Assembly: GCA_949357655.1 (NCBI GenBank)
Contig: CASHTG010000017.1
Span: forward strand, 1-64,000
Length of the DNA: 64,000 bases
Source of the DNA: Parascedosporium putredinis
Lineage: Eukaryota; Ascomycota; Sordariomycetes; Microascales; Microascaceae
Direction: 5' to 3'
Of this stretch, positions 11,372-24,049 are shown in pieces (the stretch's first letter is position 1; each line of letters begins with the position of its first letter). Position numbers and translations under genes: made by a program. The notes beneath the pieces were generated by a model, which saw only the letters and a list, made by a program, of their open reading frames with translations, made no database searches and had not been told where the DNA came from.

Positions 11372-13443
11372 ATTTGATCAAGTTGAAACCACGAGGGATT
11401 AGTAGGTTGAATAGTTAAGTTATGGTAAATAGAGAGTGAAGATGCTGCTGTGGTAATGAAACGATGGGGCACTATACTTGCGGCAAAGAGCTGTTTAAAT
11501 ATAAAAGCAAAAGTCATGTCACCTTCACCGGTCTCCGTGATGGCGGCCAGGCTGAGGGATCCATCAGGCTACCTGACAGAGAGGAGGCTTTCAGCTGAGG
11601 TACCACGGGGTCGCGCAACCTCTCGTGGCCAACCAAGGCAGCCAAGGATCAAGGTCCATAGCGGGGTAACCTGGAAATACGAGAATGGAAGCGGGGAGGC
11701 GTGCTTGCCCTCATGATTGTGGCTTTCAGTAGGATTCGAAGGATCTATTCACCATATCTCTGAATTAGAGTTAAAGTATTGCTTTCTGAGGGGTTAAGTT
11801 ATCCGCTAGCCTTATCTGATTCATAGCCTAGTAGAGGGTTATTATAGGTGACAGGGCATATACCAGGCTATTACTCTTAAAGCTATATTCTACGGAGCCT
11901 TTTCTCCTCTACTAGCCTATTAGACTATAAATCTAAATTGGAAATCTAAATATAATAGTCGCCTAGGGTCTAAGCGGTCTATTATAATAAAATCAAGGCT
12001 TATAGTAGATGCTAAAGTGAGGGGTTTAGTGCCCTATTCACTTAGCAGTGAGATGCGGAAAAACCACCAATTTCTAGCCTTAGAGCTTTATCAAGAATTG
12101 ATTTTTATTTCCGTGCCCCACTGTAAGCTCGTGTCATATGTCAGGGGTCTCTATCTGGCGTTGCTGAACGACTCATGCTCGTTGTTCCACGATTGCGAAG
12201 CGGACGACTTATCACCCTTCGTATAAGGTCAGAATACGTGGCTTCAGGTTCGGCGCTATCACTTGTCGAGTCTCGTCTGCGGACGGGCTGTATATAGCGT
12301 TCCAGCAAAGCGATGACTATGTCGGCAGTCTGACTCGAGCACTCCGCACTAGAGAGGAGAGGGGTCATATCTATAACATAGGCGGTGTCCTACGTTCAAC
12401 AGGCCAAACTTGCCAGAAGCGGGACGGGATTTGGAGATCATGAACGCGATGTAAATAGCGATAGAGCTTTTGAAAAATATACTTCTTCTAAGCCCTTCTC
12501 CTAAAAATGGTATATCGCTACGGCATCGAAAAATGCTTTCTCAAAGCGATATCTAAACAGCACTAAGTATAGATGCGTCATAGTAGCACCGGATTCTCAG
12601 ACTCTTAGGAAAGCTGTCGCTTATATGTCGTTCCCTGACCTTATTATCTAATCGTACTGAAGCACGCAAGCAAAAATGCTATAGAGTAGAGGAGATTATA
12701 GTTATTTTTGCCACGATATGAACACATCCCTCCCTAGTCTGGTAGCGAGCGCTAACCTAAGAAGAGAAGCGCTTATATCATAACACTAAGATGTATATTA
12801 TACTCCATATCAATAGCTACATTTCCCTGATATCAATATCTTAGGACTTGTTTTCTGCTCGAGAGGCTTGCTTATAACCCTCGTATTTCAAACTGAGCTT
12901 TTGGTCAGAGTGACGCGTAGGTTTTCTAACCTTAATTTCGGTCTCTATATTACCGTAAATCTCCCATATTAGATAGTAAAATATTCCTAGATTACCTGGT
13001 AAGATATCCACATAGCCAGTTAAGGGAGCGCGTACCGTCGCAACCTGAACCCTTATATACTTTAGGTCTCATGAGTCTGTTTAATTACCTTGAAATATAA
13101 CTAGCATGGACATCTAAATACCATTGCTTAGTACACCGCCGTTCGCCTCCGAATGAATTTAGTAATTCTATCACTCGTTCCTATTATCCTAGATATGCTC
13201 GCACGATTCGCTAATTCGTAGAAATACTACCGATACCATTTAGCTTAGTAAATCTAGCCACGTCTAATTGCTTGTAGGTATAGGCCTCGTTGATAGTAAA
13301 AATAATGTTTCGATCCTATCAAGTTAATCTTTACGCCTGTACCTCGGTATTACATATATGGTCCTATGCGCTACCGGCTTCCCTTGCAGGATCTGATAAG
13401 CTTTGAGACCCTAGACAGCTTTGATTAGGGCCTAAACATAGCC
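11372..13443. other. Gene-free, partly RIP-like stretch
   Basis: Two kilobases without a supported gene. From about 11.75 kb onwards the sequence is TA-rich with scattered GC-rich patches, like an old decayed transposable element, but no protein motif could be read. Short frames at 11450-11716 and 12017-12226 show no family signal. Confidence 0.45.
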
Positions 13444-15319
13444 CTACTCCTTATGGCCAATAGTGGCCGACGCTTCCTTCTCACTAGCCCTATCGTCATT
13501 CACGTTACCGAGATCAATTTCGGCAACTTGAGCATCCGGACCATCGATGATCTTAACAATCTCCTCAAGCGTAGGACCCTTAGTTTCCACGTATTTGAAG
13601 TATACAAAGAGAAGTTCAAGGAAGACCCAAGCCTATGATAGTTAGTTCCATGTGTAAGAGGAGAAAGAAGAGCATAGATGTGTAGACTTACGACGTAGAT
13701 GACGTAGAGCTTCCAGGTCTCACCCTCCCAAAATTCAAATGCGACTGGATTTGCCTGGTTATTCAGAGCAAGTGCTGCCTGGATGCAGACATTGAGTATC
13801 ATGAGACCCTTGCCACGCAGAGAGTATGGCAGAATCTCAATAGCATACGCGACGAGCAGTCCGGACCAAGCTGTAGCATAGAAGAAGCTGAAGAGCCATA
13901 TAAAGAAGATGACACCAATATCGGCACCTGCCTTGCCGTGAACCTCGTAAAGTCCAAAACACAGGGTCCAGAAAATTAATGTCATCCACATGCCACCAGT
14001 AGCGAGCAAAAAGATAGGCCGGCGTCCCCATCTATCAACCATCATAGCAAAGGCTAGGGAAACAATGCAAGACATAGATGTTTGGCCAGCGGATAAACCA
14101 AGCCTCGAAGTGGAGTCGTCGATACCAACAGCCTGGTATAGAACACGGCTATAGTTAGAGACGATAGCGTTGCCGGACCATTGTGAGAAGAAACCGAGAG
14201 AGATCAGAATCATGAGACGGTATCTGTTTCCCTTTGTTTTGAAGAAGTCCACATATCGAGAGCTATTGTTCGCCTTCTGTTCGAGTTTGATGGTGTCGCG
14301 GATTTCCTTGAACTCATACTGGACGGTGGCATTTTGGGTGTCACCGTTCGCGTGATACTTTGCAAGGATATTCAGGGCTTCGTCACAACGATCCTTAGCG
14401 ATAAGGAAACGAGGGGACTCGGGAATCCCTATGCGTAAGAGTTAAAGTTAGAAGGTAGTCCTTAGCATTCGGGTGGACAAACATACACCAAAGAAAGATG
14501 AGCTGAAAGAAGGAGGGCGCTCCTTGAAGAATGGCGGGTATGCGCCAGGACCATTCATTCCCGATAAAATCCGTGCCAAAGGCCGTCCAAGCGACGATGA
14601 ACGCCCCAGCATTCCACAGACAGTTATAGACCGTGGTCATACGAGCGCGGTGTTGAGGATGGCAGATTTCCGTGAGCAACATAGGGGAGGCAATTTGGGC
14701 AAACGAGTTCCCAAAACCAAGCAGGATACGGCCACCTACAAAGGCTGTTGGACAATATGCGAGTTAGCCGTGGGCACGCCGGAACTATATGGCTTCTTCA
14801 CTCCACATTTCCCGACGATCACCTACCGCCAAAGTTTTGGGATGCGCCTTGGAGAATTCCGCCAATGGTCATAATGACAAAGCCCAACGCGATTGATGGC
14901 TTCCGGCCAAAGTTATCTGTGATGTAAGGCACAATGGGGATAGAGATGACCGACGCGATCTGATATGATGCACCGAGGAGGCCTAGCCGGGCGCCCTGAG
15001 GGTTGTTGAAGAACCCAGTCCAGCTATCAAAATTCTGAACAGAGTTGAAAAACATTCTAGTGATCGAGGTAACGCTCCGGTGTCAGCACATAGCTATCAG
15101 CCCTTAGGCTCGGGAGGGTCTAGTGAGTGGTGGAAGAACGATAGGACCTTACCCGTCATATCCAGTTGATGCGGACGAAACGCAGAGGATAAATGCATGC
15201 CAGTAAAGTGCGCGAAGGCCCGGCTCGCGGTACCATACTACCCTCTCAAACTTTGGAGCCTCCTCCTGCGCAGTCTCGACATTGTTCCCCGCAGGGGTTT
15301 TGAACATGCCAAACACCAT
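13444..15319 (-). CDS. MFS sugar transporter (lactose permease / hexose type)
   Basis: Five exons give an intact protein of 526 aa with no frame problem. Introns are 15057-15152, 14745-14826, 14429-14486 and 13633-13691, all GT-AG. The start ATG at 15319 precedes an acidic N-terminus and the first span ending STGYDGM. Sugar-porter signatures are clear: NFGRKPS in loop 2-3, GGRILLGFGNSFAQIASPMLLTE, PESPRFL before the central loop, DRWGRRP in loop 8-9, and VETKGPTLEEI after span 12. Twelve membrane segments are expected in the plasma membrane, with proton symport of a mono- or oligosaccharide. It lies 1.9 kb beyond the end of the GH3 gene on the same strand, which suggests uptake of the substrate or product of that enzyme. 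A GGGGGCGGGGG run at about 15394 upstream contains CreA-like hexamers. The exact sugar cannot be told. Confidence 0.93.
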
Positions 15320-17237
15320 TTCTAAATATGAAGTGTGAGGGTTCAGCAGAACTGTTATACTGGTCGCAGTCTGTAGATCAAATGGGAAGTCAAACGGGGG
15401 CGGGGGCCCAAGGCCTTAATATACCCCTCGATACCAACGCAACGAGCCCCATGTGAGAGAGGGAGAGCAGGAGACATCGGATATTCTCTGGGAATCAAAG
15501 GATAAAGCGCAAAAGGAGTCGGAATATGGATCACCAGGAGTCAACTTACCATCTCCTGACCCAGTTCCAAGACGGGTTTACATCCCTGAATCGCTGGGCA
15601 TAGGTAACAAGCCCGAATGCTAAGAAGGGTAAAATCACGGACTAAGACATGACGGTAACATCGCGAACCGGCGCTCCGGGCTTCTACGGGCAACTAAGCC
15701 TACGTTGTGGGGTTGGCGCCGAGCATCCTGTCCGCATTTGCATTTTCCCACCTTGGCGGCCCTCTTGGCTCATATGCGAATGAACTGCGGCAGAGTTCCA
15801 AGAAATAGTATAGCTTGGCTGTCACATCTGACAAATTTCCCAAGCACCCAGCGTAGCGAAGACCATTTTTCGCCGGTCTCTGGCCGGACTATCAAGGAGG
15901 CCATATGATGATGGGCATTGGTAGAAACAGGCCTCTACGGTATTTGATATCGGCGATACGGCCGATGCCGAGCGCTGGCTACGGACAGATCGGCCATCTA
16001 TCAAGGAGATTGATCATGCTAGATGGGTAAGCGTGTGAGTCTCTAAATTGAGCCCCGAAGAAGCTTACCAAGATTCAGTTTAACATAAGATGCAAAACAT
16101 CCACTAATAAATGATGCTGACGCGAAGGGGGTTAGAAGCGATGGTTCTCAATCTAAGCGATCACAAATCTTGCAGATTGGCACTGTATCAAAGGGGGATC
16201 AAATTATTTTAGCGAACGAAAACCGAGAACGATGGGGTGGGAGATCAAGCGGTGGGCAAATCGGCGGATGGGGTGTGTGCGTATTATGCATGTGCCGAGG
16301 AGAGAGGCGGGTTTGGCCAAGGGCACGACCAGATGTAGCCGTTGAGCAATTTTTCTATCCACGCACCTAAGTCGTTCAAGGAGCATCGAAACCCCACAGA
16401 GACCCACCAGGTTGAATCCAAGGGAAAATAGCCGGCTGCAACAACCTCCCACGTCAGTCGGGGCCATTCCCCAAATTCCCGCCATGGGACTTGGCGCCAG
16501 CATCGCCAGCAGCCGGCGGCAAGCACACCTTTGCATCGGATAGAACCAATTGAATGCCGTCCTTCTATCTCAATTCCCTCTATTTCTATCATTGCCTAAC
16601 ACTACAGGCGACGTTGGAAATGGGCCGGCGCTCAAGGCCGCTACCCTTTGCCACTGGTGTATTTGGGCAACACCCAATGTGACGCCGATTGATCAGCACC
16701 AACGCTACTATGTCCACATCAACCCGGGTTGAACAAAGATGATGTGCTAGGGCATCCAACTCCGCTAGTCAAAACGTGAGCGCCGATAGAGTCGGAACAT
16801 CATTAGTCAAATATAAAATTCCCGCCATTCTTGTTCATCACATTGTCTCTAAGAAACACCTCAGTCCACACAGGTGGACTAACACTTGCGTAGTGGAACC
16901 AATGGGACCGTAATGACAGGACAGAACTGGCTGCTTCCGTTATTAAGAGAAGGCATATCACCATAGCTATATTATCTTCGTATGTCTTCCTCTCTAGTTT
17001 TTCTCTGGCCCTATCAAGAGTCTACATACTCATAGTTCATAAGTAGAGAACCGGAACGGACAGATGATAGGTACTAATGTATAGCGCGATGACTATGAAC
17101 GAAACTGTTACAGTCCTCAGGAAAATATTTTCAGTGATATATATTGATAACATATATCCACGTTGTAAACTAGAATCGGTGATAATGGCCATAACCCCGG
17201 AAGGTGTACATGGAAAGTCCACTTCTAAAATGCCACC
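15320..17237. other. Intergenic, 1.9 kb
   Basis: It holds the transporter promoter (about 15320-15500) and otherwise nothing that I can assign. Overlapping short frames at 16.2-16.6 kb on the minus strand have no recognisable domain. Confidence 0.45.
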
Positions 17238-20040
17238 TTAAAGGCCAAGCCACTCAACCTCGCTTTCCGTTGTTATAGAACCCTCTAAAACTCCGGCGAG
17301 TCCAATAGTGACTGTATGTAACCCTTTGCGTAGACGCCAAGTTTCAGAGCTCGGGTCCCAGCGGCTAAGTGCTCGGCGGGCGTTCATTTTAATAGTCTGC
17401 GTTGATGAAGCGGTAGGCTGAAGGAAAACTTTAGAGAATCCACGGAGGACTTTTGATTCCCCAATTCCACTGTTATCAGGTTGTATATATACCTGAACAA
17501 CATCCGCACCGGCTGTGAGTCCTAGATTAGTGACTTTAACAGTCACAGTTATTTCTGTGTTTTCGTTCACATCGTTCAGCTGCTGGGGCTCAATAGTAAC
17601 ATCCGAGTATCCGAACTGAGTGTAGGATAACCCAAAGCCAAAAGTGTAGCGGGGCCGCACGCCGTCAGTCTTACGTCGATAGCCAACTTCAATACCCTCT
17701 TCTAGGATAATAGTTGCTTTGCCGTCTCGGTCAATAGAAGCTGGGAAGTTATCGGTTGTGTTGACCTCATCTAAACTTATCGGCCAAGTCGTAGACAGCT
17801 TACCGCTAGGGCTAACCTGGCCGTAAATGATATCCGCGAGCGCCAATCCTCCTTCCTGCCCAAGGTAATGCGCATGTATGATAGAATCAACGGAGTCGAC
17901 GAAGGGTGAAATGTCGAGTGGGCCGCCGCTGTGAAGTACTAGGATGGTTTTCTTGCTCTCGGCTGAAACCGCCTTGATCAGCTCGGTTTGTCTACCAGGG
18001 AGGTTGATATCCTCCATATCAGATCCTTCGCCTTCATGCTCTGGCCCCCTTCCAGCAAACACAATCGTTACATCGCATTCTCTCGCGACGGATGCCGCGG
18101 CCACGATAGATTCTTCATCAGTATCTTCGTAGGCAAAGCAAAGGTCGGTGAAGTGGGGGCTTGGCTCATTCTTCTTTTCCTTAGTCGACCTCCAGCATCG
18201 CGCCACAACTCTGATTGAGTAGGGCTGTCCGGCTTTCATTTTATACTTGAATCCTCTCTCTAGCTTAGAAGGCGTGAAGAGATATGTTTCTGCGTTACAG
18301 TCTGGTGAGGGGACGGATAGAACCTGTATTAGATATCGTTAGCTTCAATTGATTATATAGCTAGGCAGCGTCATAAGATGTGATTTGTCTTACTTCGCTC
18401 TCGTCTACGAATACGCTATAGGCACCCGTTGACCGGACACCGATAACATGCTCTCCCGAGGACTGGGGAATAAGGGTAGTGCTAATTTCGTAGCGAAAGC
18501 CTCCAATCTCGTCAAGCCCAGGCTTGAGACGGCCTAACATCGTTACACGGGCTACCGTTTGGTGCTCTTCGAACGTCGGGGTATCGGGAAGGCTGTCGTT
18601 GAAGTACCTCACAAAAATCCCTTTTTTCCACCTTGAATCGAAATTAACTCCGACTCCATCAAGGGCATAAGCTTAGTGCATCGAACACCTGGAGCATATT
18701 GCACTAATGCAACATCGCCGTGGAGAACCCTGATTGCATCTAACGCATTTCGAACGTATTGAGGAGGCGCTAAAGAGCTACCACCACCACCCACGGGAGG
18801 GTCAACGGCAGGTAACCCTATAACAGCAAGCTTTGGAGTCCTGGTCGGAGATAAAGGCAGCGTGTTTTTCTCGTTCTTCAGGAGAACAATGCCTTCAACT
18901 GCAGCCTGCCTTGCGATGGCCACTGAAGCTTCATCCTGTAGAGGGGCGTGTAGGCTTGGGCTAGTCACTTTGTTAATCCACTCTAGCATTTTTGTGGCCC
19001 TCTTATCAATTTCCTCTTGGGGTACGAGGCCTTTTTCGACAGCTGTAAGGAGATGAGTGCCACGGAAGATAGAGGGACCAGGCATTTCAAGATCCTGCCC
19101 CGCTAGAATTGATGGAACGGTGGAGACGGTCCCAAACCAATCCGATTGGACGGCCCCGTCGTATTTCCACTCCCCACGTATGATATCCGCAATCATAGGT
19201 GTTTCCGAGGTATAATAGCCCTCTACCTGGTTATATCTGGACCCTGATATGTCAGTTGCAAACGTGTACTGTGGCTAGTGGTAGGTAAGAAGCTTCTACT
19301 CACGAAGTCATGATAGCCACGGGATTAGAATGCGCGAGTACCTCCTGGAATGCCGCAAGGTACAGCTCTCGCAGTGCCTTACCTCGTGTGGGGTCTACGA
19401 CATTGTACAACCTTCTGTAATCTTCTGCGTCGTTCCCCACGAAATGTTTCGCGCAGGCGCCGATCCCCTGGCGCTGAATCCCGTTGATCATAGCACCAGC
19501 TAAACGGCCAGTCAAAAACGGATCCTCACTAAAATACTCAAAGTTTCTCCCGCATCTGGGATCTCTATGCAGATTCACGCCAGGACCCATTATAGTAGCG
19601 ACATCCTTGGCCCTAGCCTGGCTGCCGAGGGCTTCACCAAGCTGTTGCATGAGATCCGGGTTCCACGTGGCCCCGAAGCACGAGGTACTAGGAAGCAGAC
19701 CGTCTTGGGCCCAGCGCCTGCTAGAATATCTGCCACGCTGTCACCAGAATCAATGGCCAGAGCATCCTTGACACCATTGACGCCTTCGGCAAGCTAGAGA
19801 AGGCGGCTTGATTAATAACATATATTTTTCATTTGGATGATGTTACGTGGCGCAAAAGGCCGGCGAGGGCGCTTACCCTTAAAGATGGTATCCCCAAACG
19901 CGGAATAGCTGTGGTCGTAGCAAAGCCAGAGCCAGCTAGGAGCGAAACTTTTCCTGTAAAGACAACTGCTTCAGCTGGTCCTGCACTGTGCTATGGTTGC
20001 AAGGTAATGAAACCCTCTCGGGTTGTAGATCTAAACGCAT
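17238..20040 (-). CDS. Beta-glucosidase, GH3 with PA14 insertion
   Basis: The ATG at 20040 begins MRLDLQPE without a signal peptide, so an intracellular enzyme is likely. Introns are 19794-19876, 19237-19303 and 18324-18393. In order: TTTAIPRLGIPSLR; GPGVNLHRDPRCGRNFEYFS; KHFVGNDAE (transition-state lysine-histidine motif); GAVQSDWFGT with the nucleophile Asp at about 251; a PA14-type beta domain from RYFNDSLPD to about VVARCW; then the GH3 C-domain with EGEGSDMEDINLPG, where the acid/base Glu is expected; and a fibronectin-III-like tail after GFGLSYTQF. The reaction is hydrolysis of terminal beta-linked glucose from oligosaccharides or glycosides. Three frame breaks (19948, 19691-19692, 18613-18617) each need one extra base; the corrected protein is 861 aa, normal for PA14-type GH3. 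It is divergent from the 20.7 kb sugar transporter. Confidence 0.9.
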
Positions 20041-20744
20041 TTTGTTATTGTGATAGCGATGTTTGTGATGAGATAAGATGGCATAAGGTAAGTTGGGGGA
20101 GACGACCAAGTTTTATACTCGGCGCACTTGGCAATTTTGAAGAAGGCACGCGCCTTCTCTTCAGGCACGCTAGTTTATGCCGCATGGAATATTGTTGTGG
20201 ATTCGGCATTTTCATACATTTACTATCGCTTTCTAGCTGACTGACTTACCATATGTCTATCCTACCCTATCCCACACTTCGGGACCACACTGTAAGGTTT
20301 AGAATGGCCTACTGTTAACCCGTATCCTGCCCTCACTCCGGACCACGCTCCGGACCACATCCCGAGGCGGCGGTTTTTAAAAGTGGGGACTCCGGCTCGC
20401 TTTCGGCGTCTGATAGGCGCGCATATCAGCCCTGGCCACCGACACTAGCGATTGTTAGTCTGGGGCTTATGTGGCTCCATAGTCCACCACCACTTATCCC
20501 TGGGGTAAATTGGCAACCGGATGGGAGAGAAATGTAGGGTGGGGTTCACGCGGCTTACGGACAGTGGGGTCTGGGGAACTCTAGAGCGAGTGGGACAGAA
20601 TAAAGCATAAATACCACTTAAGGAACTGCAGAAGCAGGACGAGATACCAGATAGTAGCAGCTTAAGCACGACAACCTTTATAAACTATATTATCTGATAC
20701 CTTTTATATTTTCCTGTTATCTCTATACTAGAGGCGCTCACACT
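20041..20744. promoter_or_regulatory. Shared divergent promoter with six CreA-like sites
   Basis: This 704-bp region separates the leftward GH3 gene from the rightward sugar transporter. Six copies of SYGGRG (the Aspergillus CreA consensus) fall within 194 bp: GTGGGG at 20383, CTGGGG at 20460 and 20500, GTGGGG at 20539 and 20564, and CTGGGG at 20571. A direct repeat of CTCCGGACCAC lies near 20335-20357 and could bind a zinc-cluster activator. TATAAACTATATTA near 20676 is the likely TATA element of the transporter. Carbon catabolite repression of both genes is inferred. Confidence 0.6.
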
Positions 20745-22535
20745 ATGAATCAGGATCTCGAGCTTAAGGCTCATACGCAGCATCGGGAAGGTGTCGCCGT
20801 AGAGGAAATCGACGCAGGCCTACAATTGATCGAATCTGAAAGTGGCCTATCATTGTGGCAGGCTGCTAAGGCTCACAGCCGCATTCTGTTTTACGGTAGG
20901 AATATTGTTTTCTTTTTCGAGATCCGAGGGGTTCTTATTAGTCACTAACTGTCTGAAATTAGCCTCTGCCGCGTTCGTTGTCGGGGCATGCTTTGGGTAT
21001 GATGGTATCATCAACGGCGCATCGATTGCAATGCCAGCTTTCACATTATATTTCGGGTCTGTTACTCCCGAAGGACAGACCTACCTCCCGTCTCTATGGA
21101 CGTCGCTTTGGACAGCAATGGGTGGCTTTGCACAGGCAATCGGTGGATTCTCGATCGGCACAGTCATGGATCGATTCGGTCGCAAGTGGACCATGGTAGC
21201 GATGGCAGTCTTCTCTGTCGCTGGTGTTACCGTACAATATTTCTCCAATAGCCGCGGCTTACTGTTGGCGGGGAAAATGCTCAATGGTTTTGCAATCGGT
21301 GCCCTTTTCGCAGTAGCAACTTCCTGGGCTTCAGAGGTACGGTCACGCTAAGTTTCAAACAGCATATCTGACAGAAGAAGACATCGCACTAATTACTGGG
21401 TGTTTACTTAGATTTCATCTGCCCGTCTACGAGGAATTATTCAGTCCTCATTGATCTTATTCCAGACATGCATGCAGATGCTCGGCTTGGGGATTATTAG
21501 GGCGCTCGTTCCCGACCTCCGGCCCCAGGCGTTTAGAATCGCATTTGCCATCCAATGGCCCTTGGCAGCCATCATTGCGGCAGTCTTTCCCTTCGTCCCA
21601 GAGTAAGAAGCTTCAAGCTCCTGGCCAATTTTATTAACTTAAACTAAAATGCAGACAGATCCCCGGTTTATCTGATAAACAAAGGCCGTATTTCCGAGGC
21701 AAAACAGTCCATCGCGACCCTATATGGAATCGACAACTCGGTAGATGCACGTTTGGCACACTTGATTGAGATAATCCGTCACGAAAATGCGGGGCAAGAA
21801 GTCTCAGCCGGCAGCTACCTGGACTGTTTCAAGCGCGCCGACTTGAGACGAACATTAACCGCAGTCTTCATCATCTCTGGTCTCAACATTTGCGGCGCGC
21901 AGCTTCTAACTCAAAACATCTATTTCCTATTTATCGCCGGCCTCCCGATCGAGCATGTGTTCGATGTTGGTATCGGCGGGTTCGCAGTGTCTATTCTCTT
22001 AGTGATAGCAAGCTGGACAGTGCTTGATAGTGTCGGGCGCCGGTTGTTATTCCTTTCCGGCCCGCTCGTTTCTGCGGCCGGTCTCTTTATCATCGGAGGT
22101 CTATACTATGTCCGCGGATTTGGTCCTGTGTGGGGTATTGCCGTTATTATGAATCTGCTCATCGCATGGGGTGTCGTGACCCTCATCGCTATGGGTTGGA
22201 CGCTAGTGTCTGAGATATCGTCCTACCGCTTGCGAGCTAAGACTCAGTCGATCGCCGTGTTTTCAAACGCCATATTCCAGTGGATCTTCTCCTTCATTAC
22301 GCCCTATCTTTATAATGTCGATTCGGCAAACCTCGGCGCGAAGACTGGCTTCATATATGCAGCGCTGGCTAGCGTCTATCTCGTTGGCGCATATTGGATT
22401 GTTCCAGAGACTAAGGGGCTTAGCATCGCCGAGGTAGACTGGATGTTCGAAAACAGGATCTCGGCAAGGTACTTTCAGGAGCGCAGACAGGAGGCGCATG
22501 CTCAGATTATTGATAATATTGAAAAGTTACCCTAG
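20745..22535 (+). CDS. MFS sugar transporter
   Basis: The four-exon gene is intact (introns 20896-20962, 21337-21411, 21603-21658) and encodes 530 aa. The first exon carries a long hydrophilic N-terminus; the first span reads ASAAFVVGACFGYDGIINGA. Family marks include DRFGRKWTM in loop 2-3, GKMLNGFAIGALFAV, SSARLRGIIQS after span 4, PESPVYLINKGR before the central loop, SVGRRLLFLSG in loop 8-9, SEISSYRLRAKTQ and VPETKGLSIAEVDWMFE at the C-terminus, which is the maltose/alpha-glucoside-permease-like arrangement. It imports sugars across the plasma membrane by proton symport. It shares its promoter with the GH3 gene, so both probably respond to the same glycoside. The specific substrate is unknown. 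Confidence 0.93.
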
Positions 22536-23648
22536 AACGAGTCGCAGAGTTGCTATTAGGGTGTACTAAATACCTTCAAACCCGAGGAACTATATAATTT
22601 ACTGTTATTTCACATCCTCACGTCATATTAATTACCCTTCATCTTCCTATATAAAATCGATCTAATCTTCATATAGCTAGGCGTGTAATCGCCAGCGTGG
22701 GGGTAATATAATATGCTATGATACGAGACACTTCGCCATTCGTAGTATACTTGTTAGATATTCAATAACTAGCCGGTCTCTCCGGGATACATCGGGGTTA
22801 TGGCCGCCTTACTGCGCTATTCGGGATGTCTTCCTGCTGTCGTTAGTAGAACCACCCCAGCCTTTGGTATCAGCAGGTCCGAATGCTTTAGCCGATATAA
22901 TGTTAGGAGAGTACTAAACACGCTAGCCGGACTGATCTTGACGGAAAACTACGATAACATAATCAATTTATAGACCTGGTTTCATGCCCTCTACCAGAGT
23001 CTTGTTAGAGACGGGCCAGTGCTTTCTAAATCCTCTCATCCCTGATATAGATCTCAATCGCCTATAGTGTGCTCACAGTCGCATATGACCCCGTGTTAAC
23101 CGCGGTCAACAGCCTCGACCAAGCAACGTCAAGGATGTCGAGCGGCGTCCGGCACATCGCTAACGAGAAGCCCTCTTCTTTTCATATTTGCGTCCTATAC
23201 ACTGGGAACAAAAAGAGATCGTACTCGCTCCTGCGCTTCAGGCACCAGGCGGCCATCAAGAACGCCATCGCAGTCACCGCTAGTCTGTCTTTTATTCTTT
23301 GTCCCGCCACTATTAGCCCTGGCCTCAGTCCATGCCGCCAAATCACATTGTAGATGGACTTTTCCTTATCGGCAGAGATCTTCCGAATGTCATTGACATA
23401 AGAGCGTGAATATCACGAGCTAGTAGATATCGATATCAATGCGAGGGAGAGTCCTTATCTCTGTCGCAATGAGTGCATAGGTGTAGGTTTTCACGCTTGG
23501 CTAGAGCATGATCCTAAACAACATTGAGCACACCACGGATATTATCGGTCACATTTTAGTTTTCTGTTGATATATACATTAAACTTAAAAGTATTTCACT
23601 TCCTCATTGATAAAAGCATGTTTCAACCCGTCCCGGCCCCAAGTTCCA
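22536..23648. other. Intergenic, degenerate sequence
   Basis: No supported gene. The stretch is moderately AT-rich. A 94-aa plus-strand frame at 23069-23353 has no recognisable motif and no plausible promoter or intron structure. Confidence 0.45.
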
Positions 23649-24046
23649 TTAAGTGATATGTTTTACATGCCCATCTAACATCAGATCCGAGATACGGCCG
23701 CCCATAGAATCCTTGATACCTTCAATGATACCCTCTGTCCCGGAGCTGGTATCAATAATAATTAGCTGATGTTGTACGCGCAGTTGATTGATGGGCATAC
23801 CGATGTTGGCAGTATTAGACGTTGCTTCTGCCCGTGCCGGTTTGCTTCGGTCCCGTCCGAGCTCGAGGAGCGCATTCATCGCCTCCTTAACGCAGGCCTC
23901 CACGTTGCCAACCCCATGAAATGATTTTATCATTGAAGTTAGTGATTGCCCCATTCGCGCTGTTGAGAGAGAAAGCAAATTCGTGCCTAAGAAAGAGGAT
24001 ATATATGCAGTCTCCTCAAGGCTACCCTTCAAGTAGGGGTGTCGTG
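23649..24046 (-). pseudogene. Orphan coding-like fragment, function unknown
   Basis: A minus-strand frame reads from about 24046 to a stop at 23649 (roughly 130 aa), including FPRHPYLKGSLEETAYISS, MGQSLTSMIKSFHGVGN and a C-terminal IIIDTSSGTEGIIEGIKD stretch. Composition looks protein-like. The frame has no ATG at its upstream end: it emerges from an AG acceptor-like site near 24080, and the first internal ATG is at 23954. I recognise no family. It could be the last exon of a decayed gene or part of an unknown protein; neighbouring DNA gives no clear upstream exon. Confidence 0.3.
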
Positions 24047-24049
24047 GAA

